Source: Pyropia yezoensis
Taxonomy: Eukaryota > Rhodophyta > Bangiophyceae > Bangiales > Bangiaceae
DNA length: 64,000 nucleotides
Direction of reading: 5' to 3'
Assembly (NCBI GenBank): GCA_009829735.1
Contig: CM020620.1
Location: 15,225,186 to 15,289,185, forward strand
Below the pieces are notes generated by a model, which worked only from the letters and a program-made list of their open reading frames with translations, searched no databases and had not been told where the DNA came from. Below, one piece after another: positions 32,315-42,444 of the stretch. The number at the start of each line of letters is the position of its first letter. The first letter of the stretch is position 1. The translations under genes were made by a program, and so were the position numbers.

Positions 32315-35300
32315 TCAAGCCCTTTGCTTGGCACCGTGCTTCCCCCCCACCCCCCCCCCAACGGCCTTTGGCCGCTTCTTCCCCCCCCCGCCCTTTTTCG
32401 CCGCCTTTGTTGGCGCTGCGTCGGCCGCGGCCGCCGTCGCCGCCGCCGCCGCGTCGCCGCCGCCCCCGCCAATCCGTCGCCGCTTGACGCCGCCGCTCAC
32501 CACCGACCCGGGCGCGACGGCCGCGGCGGTCGCAACGCCGCCGGCGCCGCCCACGGCGGGGACGGTGTACTGGCGGAGGGCGGGCTTGAGCGCCCCGCCC
32601 TCGCCGTCGCTGCCGCTGCCGCCGCCGGGGGCGTCCCCATTGACGTCGCCATCCGAGTCGCCGTCGCCGCCGGCGGCCGCGGCCGCTGCGCCCCCCCCGA
32701 CCGCGTGGCCGACGCCGCCCGCACGCTGCGTCGCGGTCCTTGCGTGGGGTGGCGGCGCGGGTGCGCCGACCGCGGCGGCGGCGGCGGCCTCCCGCCCCGA
32801 CCGCACGGCGGCGGCGACCTTGCGGACGGCCTTGTGGAGGAGCGCCAGCACCTGCCCGCCGGGAAGGCCCAGCTCCCCCGCCACCGTGTCGACGGTCTTG
32901 CGCTGGAGGCCGACCGCCGCCAGCACCGCCGCCTGTGCCAGCGACAGAGGCAGCAGCGCCGGCGGCGGCGCGCCGTCCCCCCCGCCGCCGCCCGCCGACG
33001 CGGCAGCGGCGGCGGTGGTGGCAGCGTCGGTGACGGGCACCCCCCCCGCAACGAGGCCGGCGGTCGCAACGGCGGGGAGGAGGTCCGCCACCACAGCCAC
33101 ATCCACCGCCCGCCGGACGTACGCGTCCAGGCGGGCGAGGTCGTGCGCGCTAACCCACGCCGCGGCGGTGGCGAGGCCCGCCGCCGCGGCGGGCCGGGGC
33201 AGCGGGTGCGCGCGGCCGCCGTCGGCGAGGAGCGCCAGCGCCAGCGCGGGGGGGGTCGTCGCCAGCTCCCGGCCGAGCAGCACTGCCAGCCGCCGCCGCC
33301 AGTCGCGGTGGAGGGCGGGGAGCCATGCGGTCGACGCCGCCGGGCCCGACGCCCCGTCGGTGCGCACGGTGGGGGGGGCGGCCGCCGCGGCGGCTGCCGA
33401 CGCTGCGGGGGGGGCGGCTGCCGCCGCCGCCGCCTCCGCGTCGTCGTCCCCGTCGTCGGCGTCGCTGTCCCGGCCAAGCGCCTGCATCATGATGCACGTG
33501 TGCTCCCCCGTCGTGTCGTTGGTGGCAGGACGGACGTAGACGGGCACAAAGGCGGCGCGCGCCCAAAAGGCGTGCAGCCGGGCGGTCAGCCCAAACGAGA
33601 CGCCTAGGTAGACGAGCGGCTCGGGGCGGCGCTCGGAGAGGCGGCACAGGAGGGGGGGCAGCGGCGGCTCACCGCCGGCGTCCGCCCCCCCCTCCTCCCC
33701 ACCCCCATCGCCCGCGGCAGAGCGGGCGGCGGCGGCGGTGGCCTCCACCTCGGCAGTCGTCGGGAGCCCTGTGGCGACCCCCCCCCCCCCCGCGTACCAG
33801 GCGGTGAGCAGCGCAACCGCACGGCTGCCATACCCCATCCCCTGCACCCGCGGGTGGACGGCCAGGCGGACAATCCGCGCGCCGGGGAGCGACGCAAAGC
33901 CAGGCTCCCCAAACTGCTGGCCCACCGCCCACGGGATGAGGTCGCCCGCGCCGCGCTCACCGCGGCCCAGCGCCGCGGCGGCCGCCGCCCGGGAGATTCC
34001 CCCCTCGAGGCACACCTGCACCGCGGCAAGGACGTCTGGGAGGGCGCCCGACGCGGCGGCGGCACTCCCCGCCGGTGGGTCGGGCCCGAGGAGCACAAAC
34101 AGGCGGTGGGCAGGCGCGTCGGCGGCGAGGAGCAGGTCTGACGGAGAGTTCTTGTAATGGCTGCTGATAAAGAGGCCCATGGTGGTGGACAGAAACGCCT
34201 CGGCCGCGGCGTGGCCGCTAAAGAGCGTGTCCCGGTTGAGCGCGAGCAGCTGACACGCCGCGGGGTCGGGGGCGTAGCCGGCGGGGAGGGTGGCCGCGGG
34301 GGACCCGTCGTCCGAGCCCGCCGAGAGCAGCAGCAGCCGGTCCAGCCACGCCTCCACCGCGTCGCAGGGCGCGTAGCGGACGGGGGCGGCCAGCTTGACG
34401 TGCCGGAACGGGCGGCCGCCGGCAGTGGGGGCAACGCCGCCGGGGCGGCGGGGGCCCAAACCCCGGCCAGGGACGTTGGACGCCACCCCGCCAGTGGCGG
34501 CGGCGACGCGCAGCTGCTCGAGCAACTTGAGGGACAAGCTCCGGCCCGTGCCCTCGTACCCCGCCACCGTCGACGCGAGCCACACGGGAAACGGCCCGAG
34601 CATCGCCCGGACCGTCGGTAGGGGGATGGCCGCCGCCTCGTCAACGACCAGCAGCTCCACCCCGCCACCGCCATACGACCCCGCCGCGGTCGCCGCGTCA
34701 GCGGGGGTGACGTAGCGCACCGACGCGGCGCGGCGCGCCGAAGGGGGGGCACCCTCCCCGTCCCCGTCGCCGGCACCGCCGGCACCGCCCGCCGCCCGCG
34801 CGTGCACGTCGACCCGAACAATGGGGCCGCGGGTGGGGGTGGCGGCGCCCATCCCCCCTGCCAATGACCCCGCCGCCACCGTCCCGCCCCCCCGCTCGCG
34901 GACGACTGCGTAGTCGAGGTGCTCGGCCCAGCCAAACGCGGCCGCGGCGGCCACCACAAACGCAAAGACCGACCCCACGTTCTCCACCGACGGAGCCGTC
35001 AGGATGATGTCCTTGTACCCCGAGTGGAGGGCCACCGCGATGGCCAGACCGAGGGAAACAGACTTCCCCCGCCCCCGCCCGGCAGTGAGGGCCACCGTAG
35101 AGGGGCCCCCTGCCTGGGCCACGTCCGCCAGCGTCAGCACCGCCCGCGCCTGGTCGGGCGTGACCGTCATGCCGACGGCGACACCGATACCGGGCGTGTC
35201 CACCAGCGACGCCTTAATAGCCGATAGCTCCGCGGTGGCCGCCGTGGGGGGGGGGGGTGGCGCAGAGCCCATCCCGCCGGTACGTCCAACAGCGCCGTCG

Positions 35301-36082
35301 CCGTCGTCGTCGCCGTCACCGTCGCCGTCGCCGCCATCGGCAGCGTCACGAATGGCGGCGGCGGCATCCCCACCCCCCCCCCGGTTGTGAGAAAAGAGGG
35401 GGAGCACATTGAGCTCATCGTCCACGACCAGCGCCGCCCGGCACGACGCGAGCGACAGCACAAACCGGCGGTTCCACCGGGGCACTACCCCCCGATGGGC
35501 GGGGGTTGCCAGCCGCGCGTGCGCGTCGAGCGTCAGCGCGTAGAGGGCACGGAGGCTGGGCATGGCCTTGACAAGCAGGACGACCGCGCCCCCCCCCGCG
35601 GCCATCTCGGCGGTGCGGGCGAGGAGGTTGGGGGTGAGGCCCTCAAAATCTTGGAGCACCACCAGCCCGTACGTGGCGCCCAGGAGGGTGTCCGCGTCGG
35701 CGTAGCGGGCGTAGCGGATGGACGCGGACGCGACAAAGAGCTCAAAGGTAGGCGCCGCCACCCCGCCGGCGGCGCCCGCAGCGGCAGACGCCGCGGCGCC
35801 CCCCCCCTTGCCAGCCGACGCCGCGCCTAGGAGTCCCCGCGCGGCGCGCTTTTTGGTCGCCCGGATAGCGCGTGCCTGGTGCGGCGAGAAGCCCAGTTCG
35901 GTCTTGTAACACCAGAGGAGGGAGGGCGGCGGCCGGCCGGGCGCCGCCTTGGCCAGCATGTAGTGGAGGGTGGCCAGCTGCGACGCCGCCCGGTCACCAA
36001 CAATGAGGAAAAGAGAGCGGTGGTTGGAGGAGACGGAGAGTTCCAGCAGGCCGCGAATGCGGGGGTCCAGCTTGATTTTCAT
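32315..36082 (-). CDS. NAT10: RNA cytidine acetyltransferase (NAT10/Kre33 family)
   Basis: A single exon encodes 1255 residues starting MKIKLDPRIRGLLELSVSSN, the canonical NAT10/Kre33 N-terminus. In order it shows the TmcA-type N-terminal domain (SLLWCYKTELGFSPHQ), a helicase-like ATPase with Walker A GRGRGKSVSLG (around 35,060) and Walker B VVDEAAAIPLP (around 34,630), TVAGYEGTGRSLSLKLLEQL, and a GNAT acetyltransferase core VHPRVQGMGYGSRAV (around 33,840). It ends in a Lys/Gly-rich tail typical of nucleolar proteins. The enzyme uses acetyl-CoA and ATP to form N4-acetylcytidine in 18S rRNA and, with an adaptor, in Ser/Leu tRNAs. It is about 200 residues longer than its animal and yeast relatives, owing to Gly/Ala/Asp-rich insertions near residues ~75 and ~240 and in the C-terminal quarter. 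Confidence 0.93.
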   Translation of the reverse strand: MKIKLDPRIRGLLELSVSSNHRSLFLIVGDRAASQLATLHYMLAKAAPGRPPPSLLWCYKTELGFSPHQARAIRATKKRAARGLLGAASAGKGGGAAASAAAGAAGGVAAPTFELFVASASIRYARYADADTLLGATYGLVVLQDFEGLTPNLLARTAEMAAGGGAVVLLVKAMPSLRALYALTLDAHARLATPAHRGVVPRWNRRFVLSLASCRAALVVDDELNVLPLFSHNRGGGGDAAAAIRDAADGGDGDGDGDDDGDGAVGRTGGMGSAPPPPPTAATAELSAIKASLVDTPGIGVAVGMTVTPDQARAVLTLADVAQAGGPSTVALTAGRGRGKSVSLGLAIAVALHSGYKDIILTAPSVENVGSVFAFVVAAAAAFGWAEHLDYAVVRERGGGTVAAGSLAGGMGAATPTRGPIVRVDVHARAAGGAGGAGDGDGEGAPPSARRAASVRYVTPADAATAAGSYGGGGVELLVVDEAAAIPLPTVRAMLGPFPVWLASTVAGYEGTGRSLSLKLLEQLRVAAATGGVASNVPGRGLGPRRPGGVAPTAGGRPFRHVKLAAPVRYAPCDAVEAWLDRLLLLSAGSDDGSPAATLPAGYAPDPAACQLLALNRDTLFSGHAAAEAFLSTTMGLFISSHYKNSPSDLLLAADAPAHRLFVLLGPDPPAGSAAAASGALPDVLAAVQVCLEGGISRAAAAAALGRGERGAGDLIPWAVGQQFGEPGFASLPGARIVRLAVHPRVQGMGYGSRAVALLTAWYAGGGGVATGLPTTAEVEATAAAARSAAGDGGGEEGGADAGGEPPLPPLLCRLSERRPEPLVYLGVSFGLTARLHAFWARAAFVPVYVRPATNDTTGEHTCIMMQALGRDSDADDGDDDAEAAAAAAAPPAASAAAAAAAPPTVRTDGASGPAASTAWLPALHRDWRRRLAVLLGRELATTPPALALALLADGGRAHPLPRPAAAAGLATAAAWVSAHDLARLDAYVRRAVDVAVVADLLPAVATAGLVAGGVPVTDAATTAAAAASAGGGGGDGAPPPALLPLSLAQAAVLAAVGLQRKTVDTVAGELGLPGGQVLALLHKAVRKVAAAVRSGREAAAAAAVGAPAPPPHARTATQRAGGVGHAVGGGAAAAAAGGDGDSDGDVNGDAPGGGSGSDGEGGALKPALRQYTVPAVGGAGGVATAAAVAPGSVVSGGVKRRRIGGGGGDAAAAATAAAADAAPTKAAKKGGGGKKRPKAVGGGVGGKHGAKQRA

Positions 36083-36532
36083 GGTGAAGAGTAGGTGACA
36101 GGGGAGAGTGAGAGTAGGTGACAGGGGAGAGGGGGAGAGGGGGAGGTGTGGGGCGCGCGGTGAGACTGGCAGGTAGCAAACAGGGATGTGGCCGGAGAAT
36201 ACCAAAGGGAGCGCAAGATGGCCGCGGCAAACGTACAGGGGAAGAGGCGTAGCTACGAGGGGACAGCGCAGCACGGGCGCAGCCGCTACAGGATGCTGCT
36301 GCCTTGCCAGCCAATGTCTCAAGAGAGACCGCCGTGGTCGTGTCGTCGTCGGCAGCAGGCGTCTTCCGCCGATGTCTTGCAGCGTGTCGACGGCGGCGCA
36401 ACCGGAGGGGATCAAAAGCAATGGCATGGAATGACATGGTCGTTCAATGTCAAGTACGTAGGATGGTCGTCATGCACGACCCACGCCTCGGGGCTCCCGC
36501 GCGTGTGCGCTTGGCCGTGGCGAGTGGTTATA
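36083..36532. other. Upstream region of NAT10
   Basis: This is the presumed NAT10 promoter and 5' UTR. A 19-bp AGTAGGTGACAGGGGAGAG unit occurs twice close together near 36,090-36,133. No gene is supported. Confidence 0.45.
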
Positions 36533-36656
36533 GTGCTTCCTGTAAAAAATGTAAAAAATGGATGTTGACGGTACGTGAAGGTGATGAAAATCGCTGTCTG
36601 GGCCAATGGATCGGCTCCTTCACGTACCGTCCACATCCATTTTTTACAGGAAGCAC
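36533..36656. mobile_element. 124-bp MITE with ~40-bp TIRs
   Basis: The left end begins GTGCTTCCTGTAAAAAATG and the right end is its reverse complement over about 40 bases, apart from a 9-bp TAAAAAATG-type duplication in the left arm. The terminal sequence is clearly related to the 115-bp MITE (GTGCGTCCCGTAAAAAGTGG), so both belong to one broader family. It lies only 6 bp from the next element. Confidence 0.85.
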
Positions 36657-36662
36657 AGTATT

Positions 36663-36777
36663 GTGCGTCCCGCAAAAAGTGGACGTGCACGGGTCGTGCA
36701 GTGTGGGTTTGATTGGTCCAGTGGCCGATATTTGACATGATTACGACACGAGCACGTCCACTTTTTACGGGACACAC
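36663..36777. mobile_element. 115-bp MITE, copy B
   Basis: Same length, ends and interior as copy A at 17681-17795, differing at scattered positions. Both share the central GTGTGGGTTTGATTGGTCCA. It sits six bases from the 124-bp MITE, so two related elements inserted almost back to back. Confidence 0.88.
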
Positions 36778-37488
36778 TATCGACGGGGGGGGTTGTGCAC
36801 TTCTTTCCCCCTCCCCCCCTCTGGTCGATGAACCCCGTGGTGGTGTCCTTGCGGTCGTGTGCGTTTTCGTGCGCGCCACAGCGCGGGGTGGCGAGGAGTC
36901 CTGGCTGGAAGTGGCGATCAGCGGCGGCCCGCCAGCGGGCACGCCTTTTCCTGTCGTGGGGACGACGCCCCTCCGCGCGACGGCGGTTGTGGTGGTCACG
37001 CGCGTGGCCCGGGTGGTGCGGGGGTACCTGGGTGGCAGCGGTGGACGCGGCGCGAGGTGTCCGCGGTGGGGGTGACCCCGTCTGACGCACATACGACTGC
37101 GGCGGAGGGCCATGCGCACCGCCAGATAAGCAGAGGGTCTGGGCGTCGGGGTAGCGCCGCCACGCTTGCTGACAAGCTGCATGGTACACGCCACCTACTG
37201 GGTGCCTTTTCTGGACCTATCGCCAGTGGCGCCGGCACTGTCGCCGCCGCCGCCATTAGCGTCTCAGAGAGCTCGACGGCCACCGCCGCACCCGCGCAGC
37301 ATGCGCAGCGGGCAGCCCCGCAGGCAAGGGTCAGTCTGGTTTCCATGACACCAAAGCGCTTCGAATACTATACTTCGTGGAGGAGGGACATAAAACCTCC
37401 TTCGCGCTCAACTGGATATGCGGTTATCTGTATCAGTATCGACTTATAACACTTTTCGTACCCTTGCGGAGCAGCGGAAATTGTATTA

Positions 37489-37523
37489 ACATGACGTGGA
37501 CGTTCACTTTTTACGGGACGCAC
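37489..37523. repeat. Solo end of the 115-bp MITE family
   Basis: Read on the minus strand, 37523 begins GTGCGTCCCGTAAAAAGTGA, matching the family TIR. I found no partner end at MITE distance, so it is either a remnant or the right end of a longer unit with a left end at 36663 (861 bp). Confidence 0.6.
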
Positions 37524-38194
37524 GATACAATACATGTGGCGGCTTACTATAGAACTCTCATTGTACTTGAGGTCGGTCGAATGGAGATAGAGGCGTCTGA
37601 AGATTGCGTCTCCTAGAGTACTCGACGCACAAAGTAGCCGGCCACAGCAGTTGTCCGCGCGCGCTCGTTGGACTATTTGCCTTCTGGAACGCCTCTCGAT
37701 TGGCTCGGAGGCGTGAAACAGATGCGAATCGAGCCAGTTCCCAGAAGGTAGATCGACTAATTCCGAAAGTACTTGACAATCTCCGACCGTCCGTTGGAAG
37801 ATACGTGGCATTCTCAGAGAGAGAAAGAGGCGTACAACACAGGGACAAGCGGAGAAGGGAAAAAACGACCAGAGCGAGAAGAGAGAGCTCCACGAGCTGC
37901 ATCCAGTACTGCCCTCATACGACAAACTTCAAGTGCCTCAAGTAATGAGAAGTCTAAAATAAACCGCCACACATGGCGTTCGGTAGAGAAAAAAAAAAAA
38001 CGTCGCTCGGGGTGGCCAGATCGCGGCTCACGGCCCTGTATGTACAGTGGTCGACATTTTGGAGAATGGTCGACATTAAAACTATATGTACAGACGGGCT
38101 AACGAAAGAGCATGCACGGGCCTCTGCGCGGCGCGGCCCAGCAAGAAGGCGCGCGACTCGAGACAGAAGAAAAAAAGCGACCCTGCAGCGGGCA
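37524..38194. other. Intergenic, AT-richer, nothing recognised
   Basis: Short frames on both strands show no family resemblance. An 11-A run lies near 37,990. I see no repeat or RNA gene. Confidence 0.4.
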
Positions 38195-39034
38195 TTACAC
38201 CGGCGCAGGGCCGCCAGCGAGCCAGCGGAGGCAAGCGATGAGCCACGCTGGATCGATGATCAGTCGCACGACCCCGACAGTGCCCGCCGCCGCTATGAGG
38301 ATCCATATCCACTTGATGACTGAGGCGCCGTCAGGAGGATTGTAGACGATGGCCAAGATCACGATCAGAGCCATCGCAACTGCGCAAACCAAAGGCGACA
38401 GCGCCGCGTGGGAGGAAGGCATCGGTTGGCCCACGGGTGACGAGGACGGCAATGGTCGCGCAGATGACGAAGGCAGCAGTCCAGAATACGTGGACGGGGT
38501 CCCCACCGACGGCCCAGGCAACAGGGACGGCACTGTCGGCTCAGTCGTGTGGGGGCCGCGCGGACGCGGCGGTGAGGTTGTCCCTGTCGGCAAGGGGACC
38601 CCGCTCGCTTCTCCCGCATTGCAAAGGAAGCACAAAAGTATGACATAGATAGCCACTGCCACGTGCACCGCTTGCCCCCTAGCAAGGGTACGCCCATGAG
38701 CACCTGTCCCCCCCACCGTCGTCCCCTTCGCACGCGGCGGCGCAATGGGTACTTGCAGGGGCGAGACCGACGCCGCCACCACTCGGACGACCTCCCCCGC
38801 CGCAACAAGGTCCTTGGCCGGGTGGTGAAGGGCCGGCGCGCCATACAACCCGCCTTCCCCGACCACACAGCCCGAGGGAGGGAAGCAGTCCCCGCGCGCA
38901 GCGTCTCCAGGCTGTGGCGCCTCGGACAGCGGCGGCGAGCCGTAGCCGCCATTCGCTCGCGGCCCGCCATGGCCACCGCACTCCGGCGGCGGGCCACCCA
39001 GCAGGCTCATATCTATGCCGCCACGCCCCGGCAT
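38195..39034 (-). CDS. Unrecognised predicted membrane protein
   Basis: I do not recognise this protein. From the ATG at 39034 it has 279 residues. Its features are a Gly/Pro-rich first half, a hydrophobic segment VAVAIYVILLCFLC near the middle, a Pro/Ser/Thr-rich linker, and two closely spaced hydrophobic helices at the C-terminus: VCAVAMALIVILAIVY and WIWILIAAAGTVGVVRLII. The linker could be glycosylated if it faces the lumen. The frame is open 63 codons further upstream to 39223 without an ATG, so an upstream exon is possible. Codon third positions are GC-biased but less so than in the housekeeping genes. No family, neighbour or operon-like context helps. Confidence 0.4.
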   Translation of the reverse strand: MPGRGGIDMSLLGGPPPECGGHGGPRANGGYGSPPLSEAPQPGDAARGDCFPPSGCVVGEGGLYGAPALHHPAKDLVAAGEVVRVVAASVSPLQVPIAPPRAKGTTVGGTGAHGRTLARGQAVHVAVAIYVILLCFLCNAGEASGVPLPTGTTSPPRPRGPHTTEPTVPSLLPGPSVGTPSTYSGLLPSSSARPLPSSSPVGQPMPSSHAALSPLVCAVAMALIVILAIVYNPPDGASVIKWIWILIAAAGTVGVVRLIIDPAWLIACLRWLAGGPAPV

Positions 39035-39223
39035 GAGGGTGACCGACAGGAAGACGAGTCCGGGCGACAAAATAAGCCAAAGAGGGGCGGGAGAAGGCCG
39101 CAGGGTCGGCGAGACGCAGAAATACGACTCAGCTGGTGGATGGAGAGCAGCTGGAACGACGAAGGGGTTTGTGACCACGTTGGGGGCGGCCAGCGGCGCC
39201 GCCCGGAGGGGACCGTCAAACAC

Positions 39224-42200
39224 AAACGCTTCGTTATGCCAACCTTAGTCCGACCGCCCTCCGGGCCGCTGGCGACGCCCACGCTCGCAGGAAAAACCTG
39301 CCGCCTGGGGCGGGTTCATCCGTGTGCGGCTGGATCATCGTCACATGATCCAGCCATTGGGAGAGGTTGCTTCCACGGCCGCCGGAAAGGGTGAGGCGGG
39401 CCGTGGCCGCGGCCACGACGAGTGTTTGTGGTCGGCAGTACACTCAGGCGGCAGTAGGGGGGGCGGGGGCGCCAGGTGCGGGGGGCGCCGGGGCGGGGGG
39501 GGGGTGCCGGGAGGGGGGCTCTGGGGGGTAGGTAATGGGGATGCAGCGCAACCATGGACCAGCACTCCGCCCGTGACGTGCGTGTGTTCCCGAAGAGGCA
39601 GGGCAGAGGGAAGAAGAGTTGGCCACAGACGTGTCCTCAGTTGCGACACACGCCTGGGGTGCGTCGGACTTCCTCCCACCCCAGACGACTGCGCTTCGAC
39701 CCTCGCTCCCGCCACCGCCAACGGCCTGCCGGCAGACCCGCCCTGTGGTCGCTACCGGGCCCTGTCGCTCCGACGGGGCGCCCGCGGCTACTTCCCCCGC
39801 GACTTCCCGCTTCACCCCACTTTGGCTCTTCCCTTGGGCCCCCGTCGCAGCTGCCATCCGTAGTAGCCGGCTCTCCCCGAGGCCGGTCGCGCGCGCGCGC
39901 CTCGGAGGACGCCGCCGGCGGAATTTCCTTCTCTCGTGTCCTGGACAATGTCGCACGTTTTCTGTGAGCTGATTGGTGCGCTACTATGGGTGAGGGGGGT
40001 GGGCGGGGTGGGGGTGGCGGCGGGGAATGGGCTACACCCCGAGGGAGCAGGCGCGCGCGCTCACCTTTTCATTGCTGCAAGCAGTGCGCTCCTGGGCTGC
40101 GGCCGAGCGAGCGCGCGCGTACTCGTCCGCCGAGCTGTATGACCACGCAGGGAAGGCAGCGCCGGCCGTGGGGGCGGAGCGCGCACGAACCGGCTCCTCG
40201 TCAATCGTGTGCTGCTGGCGCACCGCTTGCGTGGATTGCCAGAGTGTGTGTGCATCATACCTCCCGCTCTGTTCATGTCCCTGCCATACCTTTGCTTGCC
40301 GCCTGCCCCGCCCCACCCGCGCCCTCTCCCCTACCCCCCACGCCCTTCGCATCCCCGAGCTCGCCGCCCGGTTGTGCCAGCCAATGCTCCGTCGCCTCCT
40401 CTCGACCACTGTCCTTTCTGGATTACGAGCCATGTGGCCACCATGGCAAAATTGGGAGCGTGCACAGTACACACTGTACAGTAGTGTGACCATTACATCT
40501 GACGCGTCCCGACTGTACTTGGATGCCAGGCCCTGCGGGTGAATCAACCGCCGCATCCGTGGAATCCGCTGGCTCTCGAAATTCCCCCCCGCCGCCGCTT
40601 TGCCCCCCCCCCCCCCAGAGCCCGAAAAACTCCCACCGCCACCACCACCCCCTCCCGGCAGTCCACGCACATCGAGGCCCCTGCACGCGCCGCACCACCT
40701 CCCACTCTGGACTGCTGTGTGGGGCTCTTTCTCTGCCCAGGTGCAGCCCCCACCCCGGCCAAAGCGTGCGTGTGCATCCCCCCCCCCCCTCCCATCGAGT
40801 CAACAGCGGTGCCCGCAGTCTTCTCTTCTTTTGACGGGCCCGCGACAGGGTTGCTTGAGATTCCCCGCGGGGCCCCAACCACCCCCCCCCCCTCCCCCAG
40901 CGGTGTGGCGGCCGGGATGGTGCTCCACGAGGCCGCTGCGCTCGTCTGCGTTGGCCCGGGCCCGCGCGGCCCGGCCGTGGGCGCGGCCGCGAGGCGCAAA
41001 AAAAAACTCTTGGCGCCGCCCCAGTTGAACTGCCACACCCCTCCCCAAGGGCTGGCCTTCCGGGCTTTCGGGGCGTGGGGGGGTGCACCCCACCGTCGCC
41101 GGAGGCCGGGCGACACCCCTCTGCCAGGCCCCCCCCCCCAGGCACACACCGAACCCCCCTCGGCCACCCCCACGCCTCGACTCTGCTGCTTCAGCTGCCA
41201 AAGGAGTGCCGCCCCCCCCCCCTCCAAGCGCGCCCTCCCGGCCTTGGCTGCCGCCCCGCCAGCACCCCCCCTCCTCCCGGGCCCCAGGGCGCGCGGCGGC
41301 TGGGTGGCGAGCGCGGTGGCGCCCCCCGGCGGTACCCTGCTTTGGCGTCGGCGTGCAACGACCGCCGTCGCCCCCGCTCCCTGCCACCGCCTCTGTCTCA
41401 GAAGACCGCCTCGTTGGCGTCGCGGCCGTGCGCGCGCGCGGCGCGCACGACGGCGCGCACTTCCTCTCCCCTTCCTTTCCCCATTCCCGTCCCTCCCCCT
41501 TACCCCCCCCTGTTGGACGCTGCGCACGCGTGACGCGGCGCGCGTCGAAGTGCTGGTGGCCGCTGCCCTCCCGCCGCCGCCGCGCGGCCGACGCCGACTC
41601 CCGGCGCGCTGCCCGCCCGCCCCTTGCCCGCCGCCGCCGCCGCCGCCCCCGACCGCCCCACCGGCCGTTGCGGGCGGCGGTGGCTGGCAGTCCGGCGGCG
41701 CCTTTGCCGGCCATTGTGGCGCCGCCCCCTGCAGCAGCATCTCCTGCCGCCGTTGGCCGTTGACGCTCCCGTCAAGTTTGATAGGCGGCGCCTGCCTGCC
41801 TTGTGCCCGCGTCCCGTCCCCCTCCGCCACCTGTGTCGCCGGCTGCCGTGTGCCGTCGCCGCCGCCGCTGCTACCAGGCCGGGGAACGGACCCAGGGGGG
41901 GGGGGGGGGGGGGGGGGGCGGACACGCGCCGCGCCGACCCTGCGTGGGGCGCCGCGCCGCCGCCCCCCCCCTTTGCGCACTCGTGCGCCGCCGCCGCTGC
42001 CGCCGCCGCGAGCCGCTGCCGGCTGGCCGCGTGCCGCCGTTAACCTCCGTTGGCGGTGGGCGCCGCCGCCGCCTTCTCCCACCCCTGGGGCCTGGGGGGC
42101 CGCCCCCCGCCTACCTATTGCGACTGCCCGCCGTATTGTCTGCCTCCGGTTGCAGGTATCCACCGTCGTCACGGCCGCCACCGCCGCCGCGGCCCCCTCC

Positions 42201-42444
42201 CGCTTCTTTTCGTTGCCGCCGCGCCAGTCCCTGGCGGCGGCGGCGGCGCGCCCCATGCGCGGCCGCGGCGGCGGCGGTCCGTGGCACGGGACGGCCCCCC
42301 TCCGCGGCGGCGAGGTGTGGTGGTGGCAGGCCGCGGGTGGCGGCGGCGGCTAGCGTCTAGACGGCCCCTCACGCCGGGGGCGGCGGCGACCCGCCCCCCC
42401 TTTTTCTCCACCGTTTTTCGTGCCCCGTGGCGTCCGAGCCCGCC
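39224..42444. other. Region with no confident gene
   Basis: Long open frames run on both strands, especially at 40,540-42,350, but their translations are Pro/Arg/Ala-rich and shift character where C runs occur (near 40,600 and 41,890-41,920). At 40,027-40,240 both strands give helix-like peptides, and I cannot tell which, if either, is coding. The final part before 42,445 should be the promoter of the kinase gene. Confidence 0.3.

Noticed and set aside
40027-40240. Helix-like plus-strand peptide starting MGYTPREQARALTFSLLQAV
   Set aside because: The minus strand gives an equally protein-like peptide with a plausible splice donor; no family supports either.
40539-42353. Long open frames on both strands ahead of the kinase gene
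   Set aside because: Composition is that of GC-rich noncoding DNA with C runs; no conserved domain or consistent codon bias on either strand.
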